Source: Cladorrhinum sp. PSN259
Lineage: Eukaryota; Ascomycota; Sordariomycetes; Sordariales; Podosporaceae
Assembly (NCBI GenBank): GCA_033725935.1
Contig: MU867095.1
Location: 186,001 to 250,000, forward strand
DNA: 64,000 nt
Direction of reading: 5' to 3'
The notes beneath the pieces are model-generated. The model worked only from the letters and a program-made list of their open reading frames with translations, was not told the DNA's origin and searched no databases. Below are positions 19,855-31,970 of this stretch, piece after piece (positions within the stretch are counted from its first letter, which is position 1; each line of letters opens with the position of its first letter). The translations under genes were made by a program, and so were the position numbers.

Positions 19855-21589
19855 TCAAATCCCTGGCAAATTTAGTGCCCTGAATCCTTCCTCCTGCGGT
19901 CTCGTAGCATCAGCAGTACTAGTAGTGACCCTCACCCCTCCTCCATAATCTTCCTGATGTCTCTCCTCCTCCATCGCCAACTCCCTCGCAAACTCCTCGT
20001 CAGCCTCGGTCCGAAGTTTTTCTAGGCTGAGACCCAACTCCTCGATCTCTCTCTCCATTTTGAGCACTTCCTTTTCTTTTTCTGCGCTCGGCCAGCCGGA
20101 CTCGGAGGGGAGATTCTCGAGTTCCAAAGCAATGCTTTCATGCAGTCTGAGTAGTTCAGCTTCCTTGGCCACCAGTTGGTCTGAGATCTCGTCGGCTGCT
20201 TTGTATTTCGAGGCCGAGATCGGACTGGGCACTGATACAGCTGGGGCCGAAGTAGGCCAGGCTCCGGGAGGGGTTAGAACTGAAGGCATGGGCGGCATGG
20301 GCGGCATGGGAGGCATCGGGTGAGAAGGGATAGGAATTTGCAGGTTTGGAGCAGGAACCAAAACTCTAGATATGGCAAACTGCGGCATGTTCCCACTGAT
20401 AGATTGATGTTGAGACTGATGATGTCTGTCGTGGCGATGGTGATTCCGGCGGAAATCTTTCTCAGCACGCCGGAGCTCCTTCCTGGTTTGGTGGCGCTCC
20501 CGCTTCTCTTGCTTCCGCCGACTTCGTCTCTCCTTGCGCTGCTGACGATGCTGTCTCTGTTGATCCCTTTTCAGTTGCTTCCATTCCCGCATGAGCTCCT
20601 TAACTTGCCGGCGTAGTTCTCCCCGGTCTCGAGTGAGGTTGAATGCTTCATTGAGCGCAGGCGGAGGATTCTTACGGGCTTCGCGAATTACTTGTTTGGC
20701 CTCCTTGACTTTTTCCTTAGTTATCATTTGGTCCGGGCGCTCGATGGAAGCTTGGAGGTAATGTTTGGCTGCCGGGAGCTGGATGTCTTTGAGATCGTCA
20801 TAATCGGGCAAGGAGCCGATCGACGAGTCAGAACTCGACGAGGAGGACGATGAAACGCTCGACGCAGAGCTCGACCGAGATCGATGCCGGCTGCCGCGAT
20901 GGGAGTGCCTACCACGATGTCGATGGCCATGCTCTCGCTCGGCCTCCGGCTTCTGGGTGCCTTTATTCACATCTTGAACCCCTTCGGATGGAGGCGGAGC
21001 TGGCACAGCATACGGTTGAGGTTGGGACTGAGTTGGAGCGACGTATGGCTGAGGCTGAGACTGAGTTGGGGCCACATAGGGTTGAGACTGCGTTGAAGAT
21101 TGAAACTGCCACGGAGGAGAAGCTCCCCACCAGCTTGCTCTCCCTCCCCGGCCCCAATGCGGGTGTCCAGTCTCTCCTCTCTGGTCCCCACAGCTCCTCC
21201 TCCCACCAGGCCCACTGAAAGGCCATCCACCAGGCATACCGTTCATCATGGGCGGACAACCCGCCATTCCACCTCTTCCTCCTCTGCCTCGACCACGACC
21301 ATGGCCGCCAAACATGGGACTTCCGTTGATCCGAATCCCACTGCTATCCATATCAATTCCTCCAATCTTCAGAGATCCAGCCCTCCCATCAGCAACAAAA
21401 CGGTCACCAATACTGACTCTCTCCCCGTCAATCTTAATGCCAGCAATGGTAAACCCACTGTTTCCAGGAGATGCATTCGCCCCTCCAAAGGGGTTGAACG
21501 ATCCGTTGCCGAACAATCCAAATCCCCTCCCCCTATTTCCGTTCTGGGGAGCCTGGTGGGGCCGAGGAGACTGCTGCTGTTGCTGTTGT

Positions 21590-21624
<35 letters not shown>

Positions 21625-22497
21625 TTGCTGTTGTTGCTGCTGTTGCTGTTGTTGCTGCTGTTGCTGCTGTTGCTGCTGCTGTTGCTGCTGCTCCCGTTGC
21701 ATTCTCTCACACTCAACACATCCGTTCCCCCACGATCCGGGCATTAACCCCTGGGGTCGTCGGTCATCGCCTGTTGCATGTTGGTGGGACCGTACAACCA
21801 CGTTTACCCCTCTAGGTGCAAAGAACCCCGAGTTCCATTCCCTAACAATCTTTTCCAGCTCTATCCGTCTCTCTTCCGCACGCTGAACTTCATTGATTGG
21901 ACTGATACTTCCGGCTTCTTTGACGCTTCCACTGCTATTGCTACTGCCGTCGCCACCCTCCTTACGCTTGAGGACCTCTTCATTACTTCTCGCATCCCAC
22001 CCATTCCCCAGCAAAAAGTTGGTGAACGTTTGCCAGTCCACTATAGTGACGTCCCTCGCTTCCAAGCCCTCGTTGGCAGGGAAGGATATCTCGTGCGGGG
22101 ATGTATCTTCCCAAACTGTGACCATGATCAGCTTGGTTGTGCCATCGTTCCGGCTATCAAGGCCGACCGGAACGGGCCGGTCCTCAAAGTACGCTGCGTA
22201 GGCTGCTTCGGTGGCTGTTGAGCCTTCAGAGTGGAAGGCCGGGAAGTGGCCACTGTTCGATTGTGATGAGCGAGGAGTTAGAGGAGGCGTGTATATGATG
22301 TCGCCATTGCTGGTTGTGGTTGTGGAGATCACATCGTCATTGTCATTGTTATTGGAATTGCGACGATCACGGTGATTGGGAATGAGGGCCGAATTAGGTG
22401 TAATTGGGCCGCGCCCTGAGGTAGAGTAGATGTCTGTTTCTGAGTATGGGGGCGGCGGGATATCCTCATCCTCGAGAGGTCGTCGATGAGAGGTCAT
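19855..22497 (-). CDS. polyglutamine, disordered protein of unknown function
   Basis: Single open frame of 880 residues. It begins MTSHRRPLEDEDIPPPPYSETDIYS, contains a short foldable region around 115-165 (TTKLIMVTVWEDTSPHEISF, then a WQTFTNFLLGNGW segment), a Cys-x-x-Cys pair (GCVECERMQ), then 40 consecutive glutamines, a Gly/Phe/Met-rich region with GRGRGRGGRGG, three QPYVAPTQSQP repeats, a His/Arg/Ser stretch, a strongly basic coiled coil (RRQVKELMREWKQLKRDQQR onward) and a proline-rich segment before a final acidic coiled coil. The layout is typical of fungal proteins that form condensates or scaffolds. I do not recognise a named orthologue. Confidence 0.82.
21571..21690 (-). repeat. CAG/CAA x40 polyglutamine tract
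   Basis: 120 bp made only of CTG and TTG triplets on the plus strand, i.e. 40 uninterrupted CAG/CAA glutamine codons on the coding strand. CAG and CAA are mixed, so it is not a pure CAG repeat. Confidence 0.97.
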
Positions 22498-23761
22498 CTT
22501 GATGCGCCGTTTGTGTCTCCGGATATTCCGGAGATGGGTAAGTAATCAAGGTGTGTAAGTGGTTGATTCAGAGTTAGGCAGTTAATCAGGTATAAATGGC
22601 CAAAAACAAGGACTATCAGTTGCACCTGTCAAGGTACAGCAGAGAATGAGAGTGAGACAATGAATAAAAAGAAAAAAAGACACAGTAACAGGTGGGGTGC
22701 CTTGGGGGATTTATTATTGTGCAAGAAGAGTCACCTCAGCCCCAGAAAGGCTCTTGGTGGGCATCTCGTCGCATTCATCGCATCCCGTCACTCGCGAGGC
22801 GAAGGGCATGTTAGCTAGCTACACTAAACAAAAAGCTTAACTCGCCCGGGGTCTAGCACCAGCAGCCACTAGAATTGGGCTTTGCTGACATAGCCTCTCT
22901 GCAAAGGAGTTGTAGGGTCTCAGTTTCTTTTGTTCCCCGCGCATGCATTGTGCCACACAGCTCCTGCTGGCTTACGCGGCCCTCCTGAAGGTGGTTCAAA
23001 TCACCAGGGATTGGGGATTTTGGTGGTCCCAGGCAAATAGTTGGGGTGTGTGAATGGCCAGGTTTCGAGGTCCAGCCCAGGCCACGAAGAGCTGTCGCGT
23101 TCTTGATGTTGCTTTTATCTTGAGCCAGCAGCACTGATGGCTCCCATGACGATTGTCACTAGCGGTTGATGGGGGTCGGTCCCTTCTATGTTGAAGACCT
23201 GCTCAACTGTGCAATCACTAGGAATTGTCATGTTGAAATGATATCGAGTTCTTTCCGGTAGTGAAGGGCGCTTTACCCCCACTTCTCAAGTAGCTTGTTG
23301 CTTCCTTCCACCTTCCAGACATTGAGGTTCACCTTCCAGACATTGAGGTTCACCTTCCAGACATTGAGGTTCACCTGAATGGTGCTGTATGTGTGGGGCA
23401 ATGTCATCCTCGGCGGTGCTCTTATCGCAGTCGCCGTTCTTATCAGCATTCTCGATACAGAATTAGTGGATCCAAAAAAGGAAAGGTGCCATCGGAGGCT
23501 CCACACCGCCCGCAACGACGACCAATTGGCGGAGCGGGCATACAATTGGCCTTCAAAATTTTGGGAAGAGTCTCAAGCAGAAAATCTGCTAGGCAAGAGC
23601 GATTCGACTTCAAGAAGCTTATTGGGAGCAATTTCAATTCCTGTCGCATTCCTCTCACGAACCCCGCGAACTCCCCGTTAACATCGATTATCGTCGCGAA
23701 ATTTTTTCTTCCCAACATCAGATTTTTCAGTATCGCAATACACCCTAACAATCATCTCAAG
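22498..23761. other. intergenic, divergent promoters
   Basis: 1.26 kb between the polyglutamine gene and NHP2. Contains the 21-bp tandem repeat annotated separately. Small frames at 22853-23134 and 23379-23681 lack family features; the second overlaps the NHP2 leader. Confidence 0.45.
23310..23372. repeat. three perfect 21-bp tandem units
   Basis: Three identical 21-bp units starting ACCTTCCAGACATTG, followed by the first four bases of a fourth. Located about 390 bp upstream of the NHP2 start codon. Confidence 0.97.
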
Positions 23762-24700
23762 ATGGCTGCCGAGAAGATTGTTGACGTGAAGAAGGAAAAG
23801 AAAGAGAAGAAGTCCAAGGACAAGTCAGAGAAGAAAGAGAAAAAGGCCGAGGGTGGCATTACCAAGGACAAGAAGGACAAGAAGAAGGACAAGGTCAAGC
23901 AGGAGAAGCTTGCCCGCGTTCTTGATGCTCACCTCCAGGCCGACGCCGCTGTCGACGTCGAGGATGTGAATGACGAGAAGGAGGTGGATCCTGAGGATAA
24001 CATCGAGACCGCCGACTATCTTGTGCCATTCGCTCTCCCTCTTGCCGACGACAAGGCGCACAAGAAGCTTTACAAGCTCATTAAGAAGGGTACGTTCAAT
24101 CGCATTTCTGTCGCTGAAGTCGCAATCGCAGTTGGAAGTCACAAGTAGACGCTCGATCTCGTCGCGACTGCAGCCGCCAACTGCCTATTGAGTTTCAGAC
24201 ACTAACTTCTTTTCTGCTGAACAGGAGCCAAGCTTAGAGCCATCCACCGTGGTGTCAAGGAGTGCGAGAAGGCCATCAAGAAGTGCCCAGCGAAGACCCC
24301 CGCTTCAGCTCCCGCTGCTGCGCCCGGCCTCGTTGTCATCGCCGGTGACATCTCCCCCATGGACGTCATCATGCACTTCCCCATCCTCTGCGAGGAGCAC
24401 AACGTTCCTTACATCTTCGTCAAGTCCCGCGCCGAGCTTGGCGTTGCTGCCAGCACCAAGCGCGCCACCAGCGTTGTTATGCTCAAACCTGAGGGCAGAC
24501 CTGCTTCGGGAAAGAAGGACACCGAGATGGAGGACGCTGAAGATAAGAAGGCCAGTGCCGAGGAGTACCTTGAGTCGTGGAAGGAGCTTTGCAAGGCCGC
24601 CCAGAAGCAGTGGGATATCCAGGTCCAGCCTTTCGTCAAGGGCACCCACCCTCTACAAATCGCTGAGCAGGCCAGGATCAAGGCCGAGAAGGCCCAGTAG
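23762..24700 (+). CDS. NHP2: H/ACA snoRNP protein NHP2 (L7Ae family)
   Basis: Two exons, 23762-24089 and 24225-24700; the 135-bp intron (GTACGT...ACAG, phase 1) joins LIKKG-AKLRAIHRGVKECEKAIKK. Product 267 residues. From about residue 85 it matches the L7Ae/L30e/Nhp2 fold: YLVPFALPLAD, the RNA-contacting GVKEC-AIKK segment, GLVVIAGDISPMDVIMHFPILCEEHNVPYIFV and the end of the domain after SRAELG. Nhp2 is one of four core proteins of H/ACA particles that pseudouridylate rRNA in the nucleolus. Compared with yeast Nhp2 (about 156 residues) it has an 80-residue Lys/Glu-rich N-terminal tail and an insert (KKDTEMEDAEDKK) with acidic character followed by a C-terminal helix. Confidence 0.95.
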
Positions 24701-26412
24701 AGAGAGGAAAAGTTCTCACGAATCATTTGACTTTTCTTCTTCAAGCGGCACTTGTTACTTTACCTTGATATCCACCTATACTCCTACTACAACTCATATC
24801 TGAGGGGAGAAGACAGCTTTCACACGGCAACACATCGCTGCCCCTCAGGCCTATTTTGGTGAGGGCTAGTACGAGATTTGCCTGTGGATTCACCACTCTT
24901 CCTCCCCTTGAACGTGTGGACCCTGATGTTCTCGTACAGTTGTTCGGTTTTTCCTATAAGAACAAACTGTACAAGATGAATCAGTCGGTCTTCTTTTACT
25001 GGGCGTCGGCTTTTTATTGTCTCTCTGTTATAGTTTGGGGTGGGCACTTGGTCTCTTCAAAACGAAAATTTCCAGGACTGGCGTTGTTGGGAAATACTAT
25101 CGGGGATCTTGCATTTTACACTTTTGTTGTTGGGATGGCATGAGATACAGCAAGTATAGGGGCTATATGAACGGATAGTTCTAGTTCTTGTACCGCTTTG
25201 CAGTATCCAATTCATGAAAATGCTTTTCTAAACTTGATTTTTACTTTCTGTTGTGATACGGCTGATGATATGATGATTTTTGCGAACTGGTGCTACCTGC
25301 TTACCTTTTGCTAAATGAGGTGATTCAGTAGGTGTTGCTCTGAGGCTCATCTAATTAGTTCAATGAAACCAGCAAGATGGATGTTTCAATACCAATTTCA
25401 ACGACACGACTTCAAGACCACTTTGACAGCTTCAAGCTCGCTAGATCCAACAAACATACTCAACCACAGTAACGGTTTGTAGGTTCAGCCTCACCACCGA
25501 AGTTCAGCGAAACCACCAACTAACCCTGGTATGCATTCAACATTCCGCTCAACATTTTTTTTTTTTTTTTTTTTTTTTTTTGGATTTCACCACATTTGAC
25601 GCCTTTACATTATCATGAAATACGTCCATCATTCTTTGACATTCATCATTTCTTCAACCTTCATCATTCTTCAACCTTGATCATACTTCAACATCACGCA
25701 CCACAACCCGATATCATTCACAGTTTTTCACGCTCCATCGGATTCACACATCAAACTAAAACCAATCATTTCCGCAAGGCCAGCCAGGCCACCTCCGTTG
25801 CCCGTTACCCGTACCCGTACCCATAACCATATACATGTGCCGACCTAGTTACGCTTAGCAGTTAATATAACGAAGTTGTAAAATCTCTCTCTCACATGTT
25901 CCAGGTTCTACCTTAGGTATCTATCTACCAACCACCTTCCAAAAATATGGCCATTTCAACACTCTTCACTGAACATGAAATGCTAGTTTCAAAGTTTACA
26001 ATATCGCAAGCCCTGAACGGCCAATCAATTTCGTCAAATACCTCAAGTGAGTGTTGGGCAACATTATACATGGTTAGTGTCAGAAATGTACACTTAGTAC
26101 AAATGTACAGCGAGATAATTGAAAAAAGGAAAGCTACAACCAATTGGTCGGAACCACCGCTCAATTCCAAATAATCACAAGTCAAGTGTGCAAGTATGTA
26201 TGTCACCAAATCTCAATCGATTCCGTGAATGCTTAAAAAAGTAATCATAAAAGTACAAGGCAGCCCAAGGTAGTTTAAAACTCCGTGATCCGTGAATCAA
26301 TCACCAGGTTTCTTTCCTTCTCCATCCGCCATTATCCACTGTCTAATTTTGATATTTTGGGTATGATGTGTGCCCTCCCTATCAATGCATCATTCATTCA
26401 TTAATCAACTAT
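24701..26412. other. intergenic, 1.7 kb
   Basis: Convergent region between NHP2 and the small membrane protein gene. Holds an unassigned hydrophobic frame (24979-25143, plus), the 27-T run annotated separately, and imperfect TTCATCATTCTTCAACC-type repeats at about 25637-25700. No supported gene. Confidence 0.45.
25555..25581. repeat. 27-base T homopolymer
   Basis: Uninterrupted run of 27 T on the plus strand (27 A on the minus strand), the longest homopolymer in the window. Confidence 0.95.
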
Positions 26413-27213
26413 TTACTCGGCGCGGAAGGAGTTCCGGCTCAAAGGTGTGCCGCGGTTGCTAGTGCTGCCATGGTCAGCTTTTTCTGTCCTACTCAAAAGA
26501 GGCAAACAAGAGAAAAGACTTACAAGTCCAAAGGGCCGGTTCTGGTACCCCACCAGGTCATGAAGACGGAAAGACCGACAGTCTCAAAGAGCTTGGCCAA
26601 AACGCTGACGCCGACAGTCTCCAACGAACGCCTCTCAACCAACAATTGGCCGATGAATGTGGGAGCGCTGGTCGCGGCGAAGATGAGAGCACCGAGGTAG
26701 GCAGCGCCCTTGTAGCTGAGAGTGCCGGTGGCGTTGATGAGAGCACCGACACCGTAGGACTGGAGGGCGGAACCGACGAGAGTGCTGCCCCATGCAGAGA
26801 CAGCACTAGCGGCCTCGCGGGAACGGGCAAACTCCTCTTTGCTGTTGGCTACCTTGGCGCGCTGATAAGTCTGGCCGAAGAGAGGGGAGAGGACGGCGAG
26901 CTCGGCGGCCTGGTTGAAGATGGTGCCAAGGGCGATGGCGGAAGGCTTAACTGGGGGAAGATCTAGGTGAGGGTGTTAGTGAGAGTTCAGGTTGGTTGCA
27001 TGATATTCAATGAATGATGAGTAATTTTCGAGTCCTCCCAATTCGAATGACCATTGTCCGAGTTATTAATTGTGCAAGTTTCATCTGTGGTAATTCGATT
27101 TGGGCACATCTTCGGACTTGACAATCTCAGGGCAGACAGACACGAGGTCGGAGGTAGTCGAAATGGCGAATGTAGGGGTAAAGGTGAGGGGATCACTTAC
27201 AGTGAAGAGACAT
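26413..27213 (-). CDS. small multi-helix membrane protein (DUF1761-like, tentative)
   Basis: Three exons assembled by hand: 27213-27201 (13 nt, MSLH plus one base), 26962-26524 and 26464-26413; introns 238 bp (GTAAGT...CCTAG) and 59 bp (GTAAGT...GCTGACC...GGCAG). All phases agree and the product is 167 residues: MSLHYLPPVKPSAIALGTIF, then FGQTYQRAKV, a helix pair around SAWGSTLVGSALQSYGVGAL and GAAYLGALIFAATSAPTFI, then LFETVGLSVFMTWWGTRTGPLDF and a Ser/Arg tail. I count about four hydrophobic helices. The size and pattern remind me of fungal DUF1761-type proteins, whose role is unknown; this family name is tentative. An alternative acceptor 24 bp earlier keeps the frame but would leave an intron of only 35 bp. 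Confidence 0.82.
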
Positions 27214-28857
27214 GTTTGCGGTTTGGTAGTTGGAGGATTTGATTTAAAGATTGAAGTTGGGAGAGATTCGTTGAAATTCGTGGTTGTGTTTGCTATGATG
27301 GTGAAGAAAAGGAAGCTGAGTTTGCTAGCGGGATGAACAGTCCGGGTCTTATAATAACATAACCATTACCCCAAGCGGGGTTCCATGGCCCTGTCATTGT
27401 GCGTCACGACACCCAGCTTCCCAGTGCCACCTCAATTACTGGCTAAACTTGGTCCTTGCTGCGCGGGCCAGGTTAAAACGACATCATCATCGCATCGCAG
27501 CTCCCCTCACCCTTTGAGCGGAAGCTGTGCTATGACGTCACTACCATACGCCTGTATTCCCGATGCGACCCTGGCTCCAAATGGGGTGTTCGTGTTTTGG
27601 CGGGCGGGGACCCCACTTTGTTGAGATCCAAGACCAGATCCGCTTTAGGACGGCATTAGAACGGTTCTCTTTTTTTTTTTTTGGGGGTTTTTTTTTTCTC
27701 GTGAATGCTCTTTCTGTTTGTTGCTTTCCTTTTCTTGTTACTAAAAGCCATCTGAGTCTAATTGATTTGCAACCATGAATTTTTCTCCATCAAGTGACAG
27801 GGGGCATTTGTTTCCAATTCCATCTGAGAAACCTGGAAATCCTACTTGTATTCAAGACTTGTTAAGAAGCCACTCTCCACTTTCAAACTCTCGGAGCTTG
27901 CTCTTCGGAGTTTGCTGTTGTTGATGCCATCATCCTTTCCCCGTCTCACTCCACTTACACGCAACTCAACCGGACAACAAGAAACAGACAAACGGAAGTA
28001 AGCACTTGGTTTGGTTAGAAAAAACGCACACACACACACACACCACACACAAACATGGCGGCCGGTAGCCGGCTGCCCGGAAACTGTGTGGCGCGCGCGT
28101 ATGTGGACTTGTGTGACGTATGTGTCGGTATTTTCCCAGGAACAAACAAAACCCCTTATTTTCGATCCGATTCTCTTCCCGCCAGATGAGAGCCCGCGGA
28201 GCCCAGACCTGTGGCCGGATAGGTCCATGATACCCCTGAGTTTCATATTGCATTGGACAACCTGGAAAAGAGCCGCAATGCCAGATTTAGAACCAAGATC
28301 AAAAACCCTGGATCGAAGATAACCCTTGACAGATCGTGTGTACACTACTTTGTATTAGGCTCTTATGTCGTGCTTTTTGATAACATCCAGATCCTTGACA
28401 TAACGAATCAGAAGCCCAGCGATCACCCCTTCCAATTCTAATGAGCTATAACCTCCGCCGGGGTTACAAAGACTAGCGTGGTTCGGCCGAAAATGAGGGT
28501 TATGTATGTCACCGCACTAGTTACTCTAACCCAGTTGTGGTATGCACAAACAGACCTCTCCTCGCCTCATTTTATCTTCATACATCTATACTTCCCTCCG
28601 TTCCAACATTCCTAACTACACAACACCACAGCCAAAATAAGTCAAACGCAGCCATGCTTCCGAGCGGAAAACAACAGGAGTCGAGTCGAATAAGCGGGCT
28701 GGCTTCGGAAAATTAGAGTTAAACAATGCAATAAATAGAATGATGATTTGATGCTTCCTCTCTTTACTCCCAGTCCCCAAAAGAAAGCTCCTCACACTGC
28801 AGCTTCTTTACACACAGAAACACACATACAGCAGACAATAATAACAAAGAACAAGAT
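27214..28857. other. intergenic, 1.6 kb
   Basis: Promoter side of the small membrane protein gene and 3' flank of NEM1. Contains T/G homopolymers at 27669-27698 and a CA dinucleotide tract at about 28026-28050. The open frames here look random. Confidence 0.5.
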
Positions 28858-30545
28858 TTAAGCCATATGTTGACCGTCCTCCCCTCCTCTAAGCGCCAAT
28901 AACGCCCTGACGTCGGAAACGTACTGCATCCCTTCCAAAAAGGGTATCAAGTACATCAAATCGCTATCCGTAGGGTCACTGATCCATCCTTGTATCGGAA
29001 TTGCGTTGTCTGTGTTTCACCCCGTGTTAGCCTTCCTGCATACCTCCAAAGGAGACAACTGAGAAAGAAAGGCTTACCTTGATGAAACATATAACTCAAC
29101 GGGCTATTATCCAAAATCATTACCTTGCTCAAGTCGGGCTCGACAGAGCTCAAGTCCTTGATAAAAGCCCCGTGCCTGAACGTGCAGTGCTGCCGATAAT
29201 ACCTCGCTGAAAAATACTTTCTGTCCGCCTCGAGCCAGTCAATCACTGGGTCCGCATACTCCTGCACCGAAGCCGTAAACACCACAAGGTTAAACCACTT
29301 GCTCACGCGCCTCAGAAACTCGTCGCAATGCGGCCTCTTGTGTACATAATATAAGATGGGGTGCTGTGGGCCGATCGACGCTTGCCCACCCATTGCCACG
29401 TATGTAGTGTTTAGCCGCACCTCGACCATGTGACCAGAACTCATTCGCCCACCCTTGGACATGCTGTGGATTAGGGTCTCGTCGAGATCGAGAATAAGTG
29501 TTTTCTGGTGAGGTGTTGCGCCAATAGCATCGGCAGTGTTGATGTATGAGGGTTGACGTCGGGGAATTAGCGGTCGGGGAGGCGCCGGGGTCTTGGGGTA
29601 CTTGGTGAGCGCAGCGATGGGGGAGGTAGGGGATTTGAGATGGGCAGAGATATCGTTTTGGCCATCGCCTGAGCCAGCGCTGGTCGACTGGGCCTTTCGG
29701 TGCTTGCGCTGGCGGAGGGTATCGTCGGCGTGCAGCTTAATGCGAATCGATCGTCTTGCGGGTGCGATTTCTTCGGTGTCTTGTGGAAGAGATTTGGAGC
29801 GCAAGTGCTTTCCGCCCATGTCTCGACTGGTACTGCTGTTGCTGCTGGCCTGCCTTTTGCCGTCTGGATCCGAATCGGATTCCGATGACAGTCCGGACGA
29901 CGACGAGCCGCTCGATCGGAGGAACCGCCCCGATGCTTTCCTCCCTCCTCCAGCGCTGATGCTCCCGCTTCGAGTTGTTCTTGTACTGTTCTTACCAGTC
30001 TCTTCCTGTTTGGACATGTTTTCATGATATTCCAATGCCATCATCTTTGCGTCTCCTCCGTAAAAGCCAAATAGTGTTCGTAACTGCTGTAGGGGCGCAA
30101 ACTCCCCCGATTCATTATATAAACAAGCGATCAGGTAAACCCCAGGCGCCGCGAGGGTAGATAGCATCCACCGTATTGAGTTTACAATAGCGCTCGCGAT
30201 GCGCTTTGGGTAGAGCACCCAGGGGGAGCCTTCTCTTGAGACGAGAACCTGTGGTGGCTCGGCGTGGGCTATTAGGGGTGTTGTGTCGTCAATTGCACAG
30301 TCGTTATCGTGTTCTTGTTTGGGGGAGTTGTCGAGGGAGAAGTCCTCGGGCTCGGCCGTCAGTCTGTCTTTTTCGTTAAAGTCTGGCGGTGGTAGCGCGT
30401 TGTCTGGTTGGTGTTCTCTTGACCTATTGTTGTTGGTGTCTTCGGGGCTGACGGCCAGGCCGATCGCGCTCAGTGAATTTGATCTGGTTGGGACAGGGCT
30501 CGGCGGAGCAGATACTCGGCTCGAGATGATGTTTAAGGAGTTCAT
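28858..30545 (-). CDS. NEM1: NEM1-type nuclear envelope phosphatase
   Basis: Two exons, 30545-29078 and 29009-28858; 68-bp intron (GTAAGC...CACAG, phase 1). I start at the ATG at 30545 (MNSLNIISSRVSAPPSPVPTRS), giving 539 residues; an upstream in-frame ATG at 30644 would add 33 less typical residues. The C-terminal FCP1/NIF (HAD) domain starts near 345: KTLILDLDETLIHS holds the DxDxT catalytic motif (D353, D355), followed by VHKRPHCDEFLRRVSKWFNLVVFTAS, and RYYRQHC, LSKVMILDNSP, then, after the intron, AIPIQGWISDPTDSDL. A hydrophobic stretch at about 130-165 (SIRWMLSTLAAPGVYLIACLY) would anchor it in the ER/nuclear membrane. Nem1 with Spo7 dephosphorylates the phosphatidate phosphatase Pah1/lipin and so controls membrane lipid synthesis and lipid droplets. 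Confidence 0.95.
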
Positions 30546-31970
30546 CTTGACACCGACATTGAGAAGGCCATCAAGGGACAGGCTAGGCTGGGAAATGGGA
30601 TGCGACCGCGCCGAAGAGAGAAAGAAGGGGGCCCACACAGGCAAGGTTGTGTTGCGCCGCTTGGCTTGGGAGTCCGGAGGTCAAATTACAAATGTTGACC
30701 GGCAAAAAAGGAGAGGCTATGCGGATTGATTGTATGGTATCTTCGAATTTCGGTCTATGTTCAAAGTGGCTCTGGGAAGGGCCTTGAAATGAAGGAAATG
30801 GTTCAGAGTTGGAGAGGATGATGCTGTGGTGGTATGCCGAGAAAATGCTGAGGACCCGTGGATAAGACCCGGGGCACGGGTACAGGGGGCTTGAAGGTTC
30901 CAGGTTCCAGCAGATGCTTGGATAGGTATGGATAATGGCGGAATTACGAACCTTTCGTTTTGGAGCCCAACTGTCCCAATCAGTTGGTTTCCGTCCTTTT
31001 ACCCCAACTGATAAAAGAAAACTGCAAGATGGCGGATCGCTCATTTTTACATGACAACCAGGATGATCATTTTGAAAAAAAGGTCTCATCTGCGGACTTG
31101 CCCATGGCAGCACCATGCACGAGTCCGGCATTGTCACTTCAAAAGCACTAAAAACGCGGCGCTAGTTGCATGCTGCTCGTAGTCCATGATGGACTGCTGC
31201 AGTGCTGCTCAACAAAACCCCCTGTCACGGCCCATAGCTTCTTCACGTGCTACTGCCGGGTTGTCGCTTTGCTTGACTTGGTTGGCGGGGAACTTGGACT
31301 CTCGCCAGAGGGTGTGTTGCATTGTCAATGTTTCTCCGTTACTGATCCTCGCTTTCAAAGAATACCTCGAATTCATTGGCCATCGCCGTTGAATGGCGGA
31401 CGGGCAGTTGTGAGAGAGATAGAGAGACACAGAGAGAGACTTGTGTTGATATGTAAGGTATGAAAGAGCTTCCAAGGAGGCTTGCTGCATCTCGATGCAG
31501 TTCTCCACATGTCTCGAACCGAAGTGGGAACGAAACGAAACGGTTTTTGTTAGCGAACCTATGAGATCTCATGACCTCCTCCGCATCTCGAATCTCCTTT
31601 TGAGATCTCGGGAATTTTTGCTTGGGGCGGTCTTGAAGCATGGATAGCTGGTAGGCGTCATCATTGACGGCTCTTGACTCGGGAATTTCTAGATCGGCAA
31701 AACACCGAAAGTAAAGGTACAGGACAATTATCACGGACACAGCTAGAAAAGCAACATTACTAGATACCAATGCTGAAATGGCTTTTGTCGTTGACAACAG
31801 CGCTACTACTGGCTGCGTCAAAGGCATAAATCGGCCACAGCTACAACCACAAGAAAAGACGACCAACACCATCACGGACATATATGAGCTACTTATACAA
31901 GGACGAGAACAAGACCAGGGACTTCATACTCATCCTCCTCTGGATCAGACCATTCTTCAGCAACGTCGCG
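30546..31970. other. intergenic, no supported gene
   Basis: NEM1 promoter side. A minus-strand frame at 31339-31881 has one clear hydrophobic helix (about residues 35-60) and a charged following region, but no start context or family match, so I leave it unassigned. It may be a downstream part of the decayed gene next to it. Confidence 0.4.

Noticed and set aside
21100..21886. Two plus-strand frames with long poly-Leu and poly-Cys runs
   Set aside because: They are antisense shadows of the CAG/CAA polyglutamine tract.
26558..26966. Open frames on both strands over the small membrane protein gene
   Set aside because: Shadows in other phases; the real exon is read in the minus frame from 26962 to 26524.
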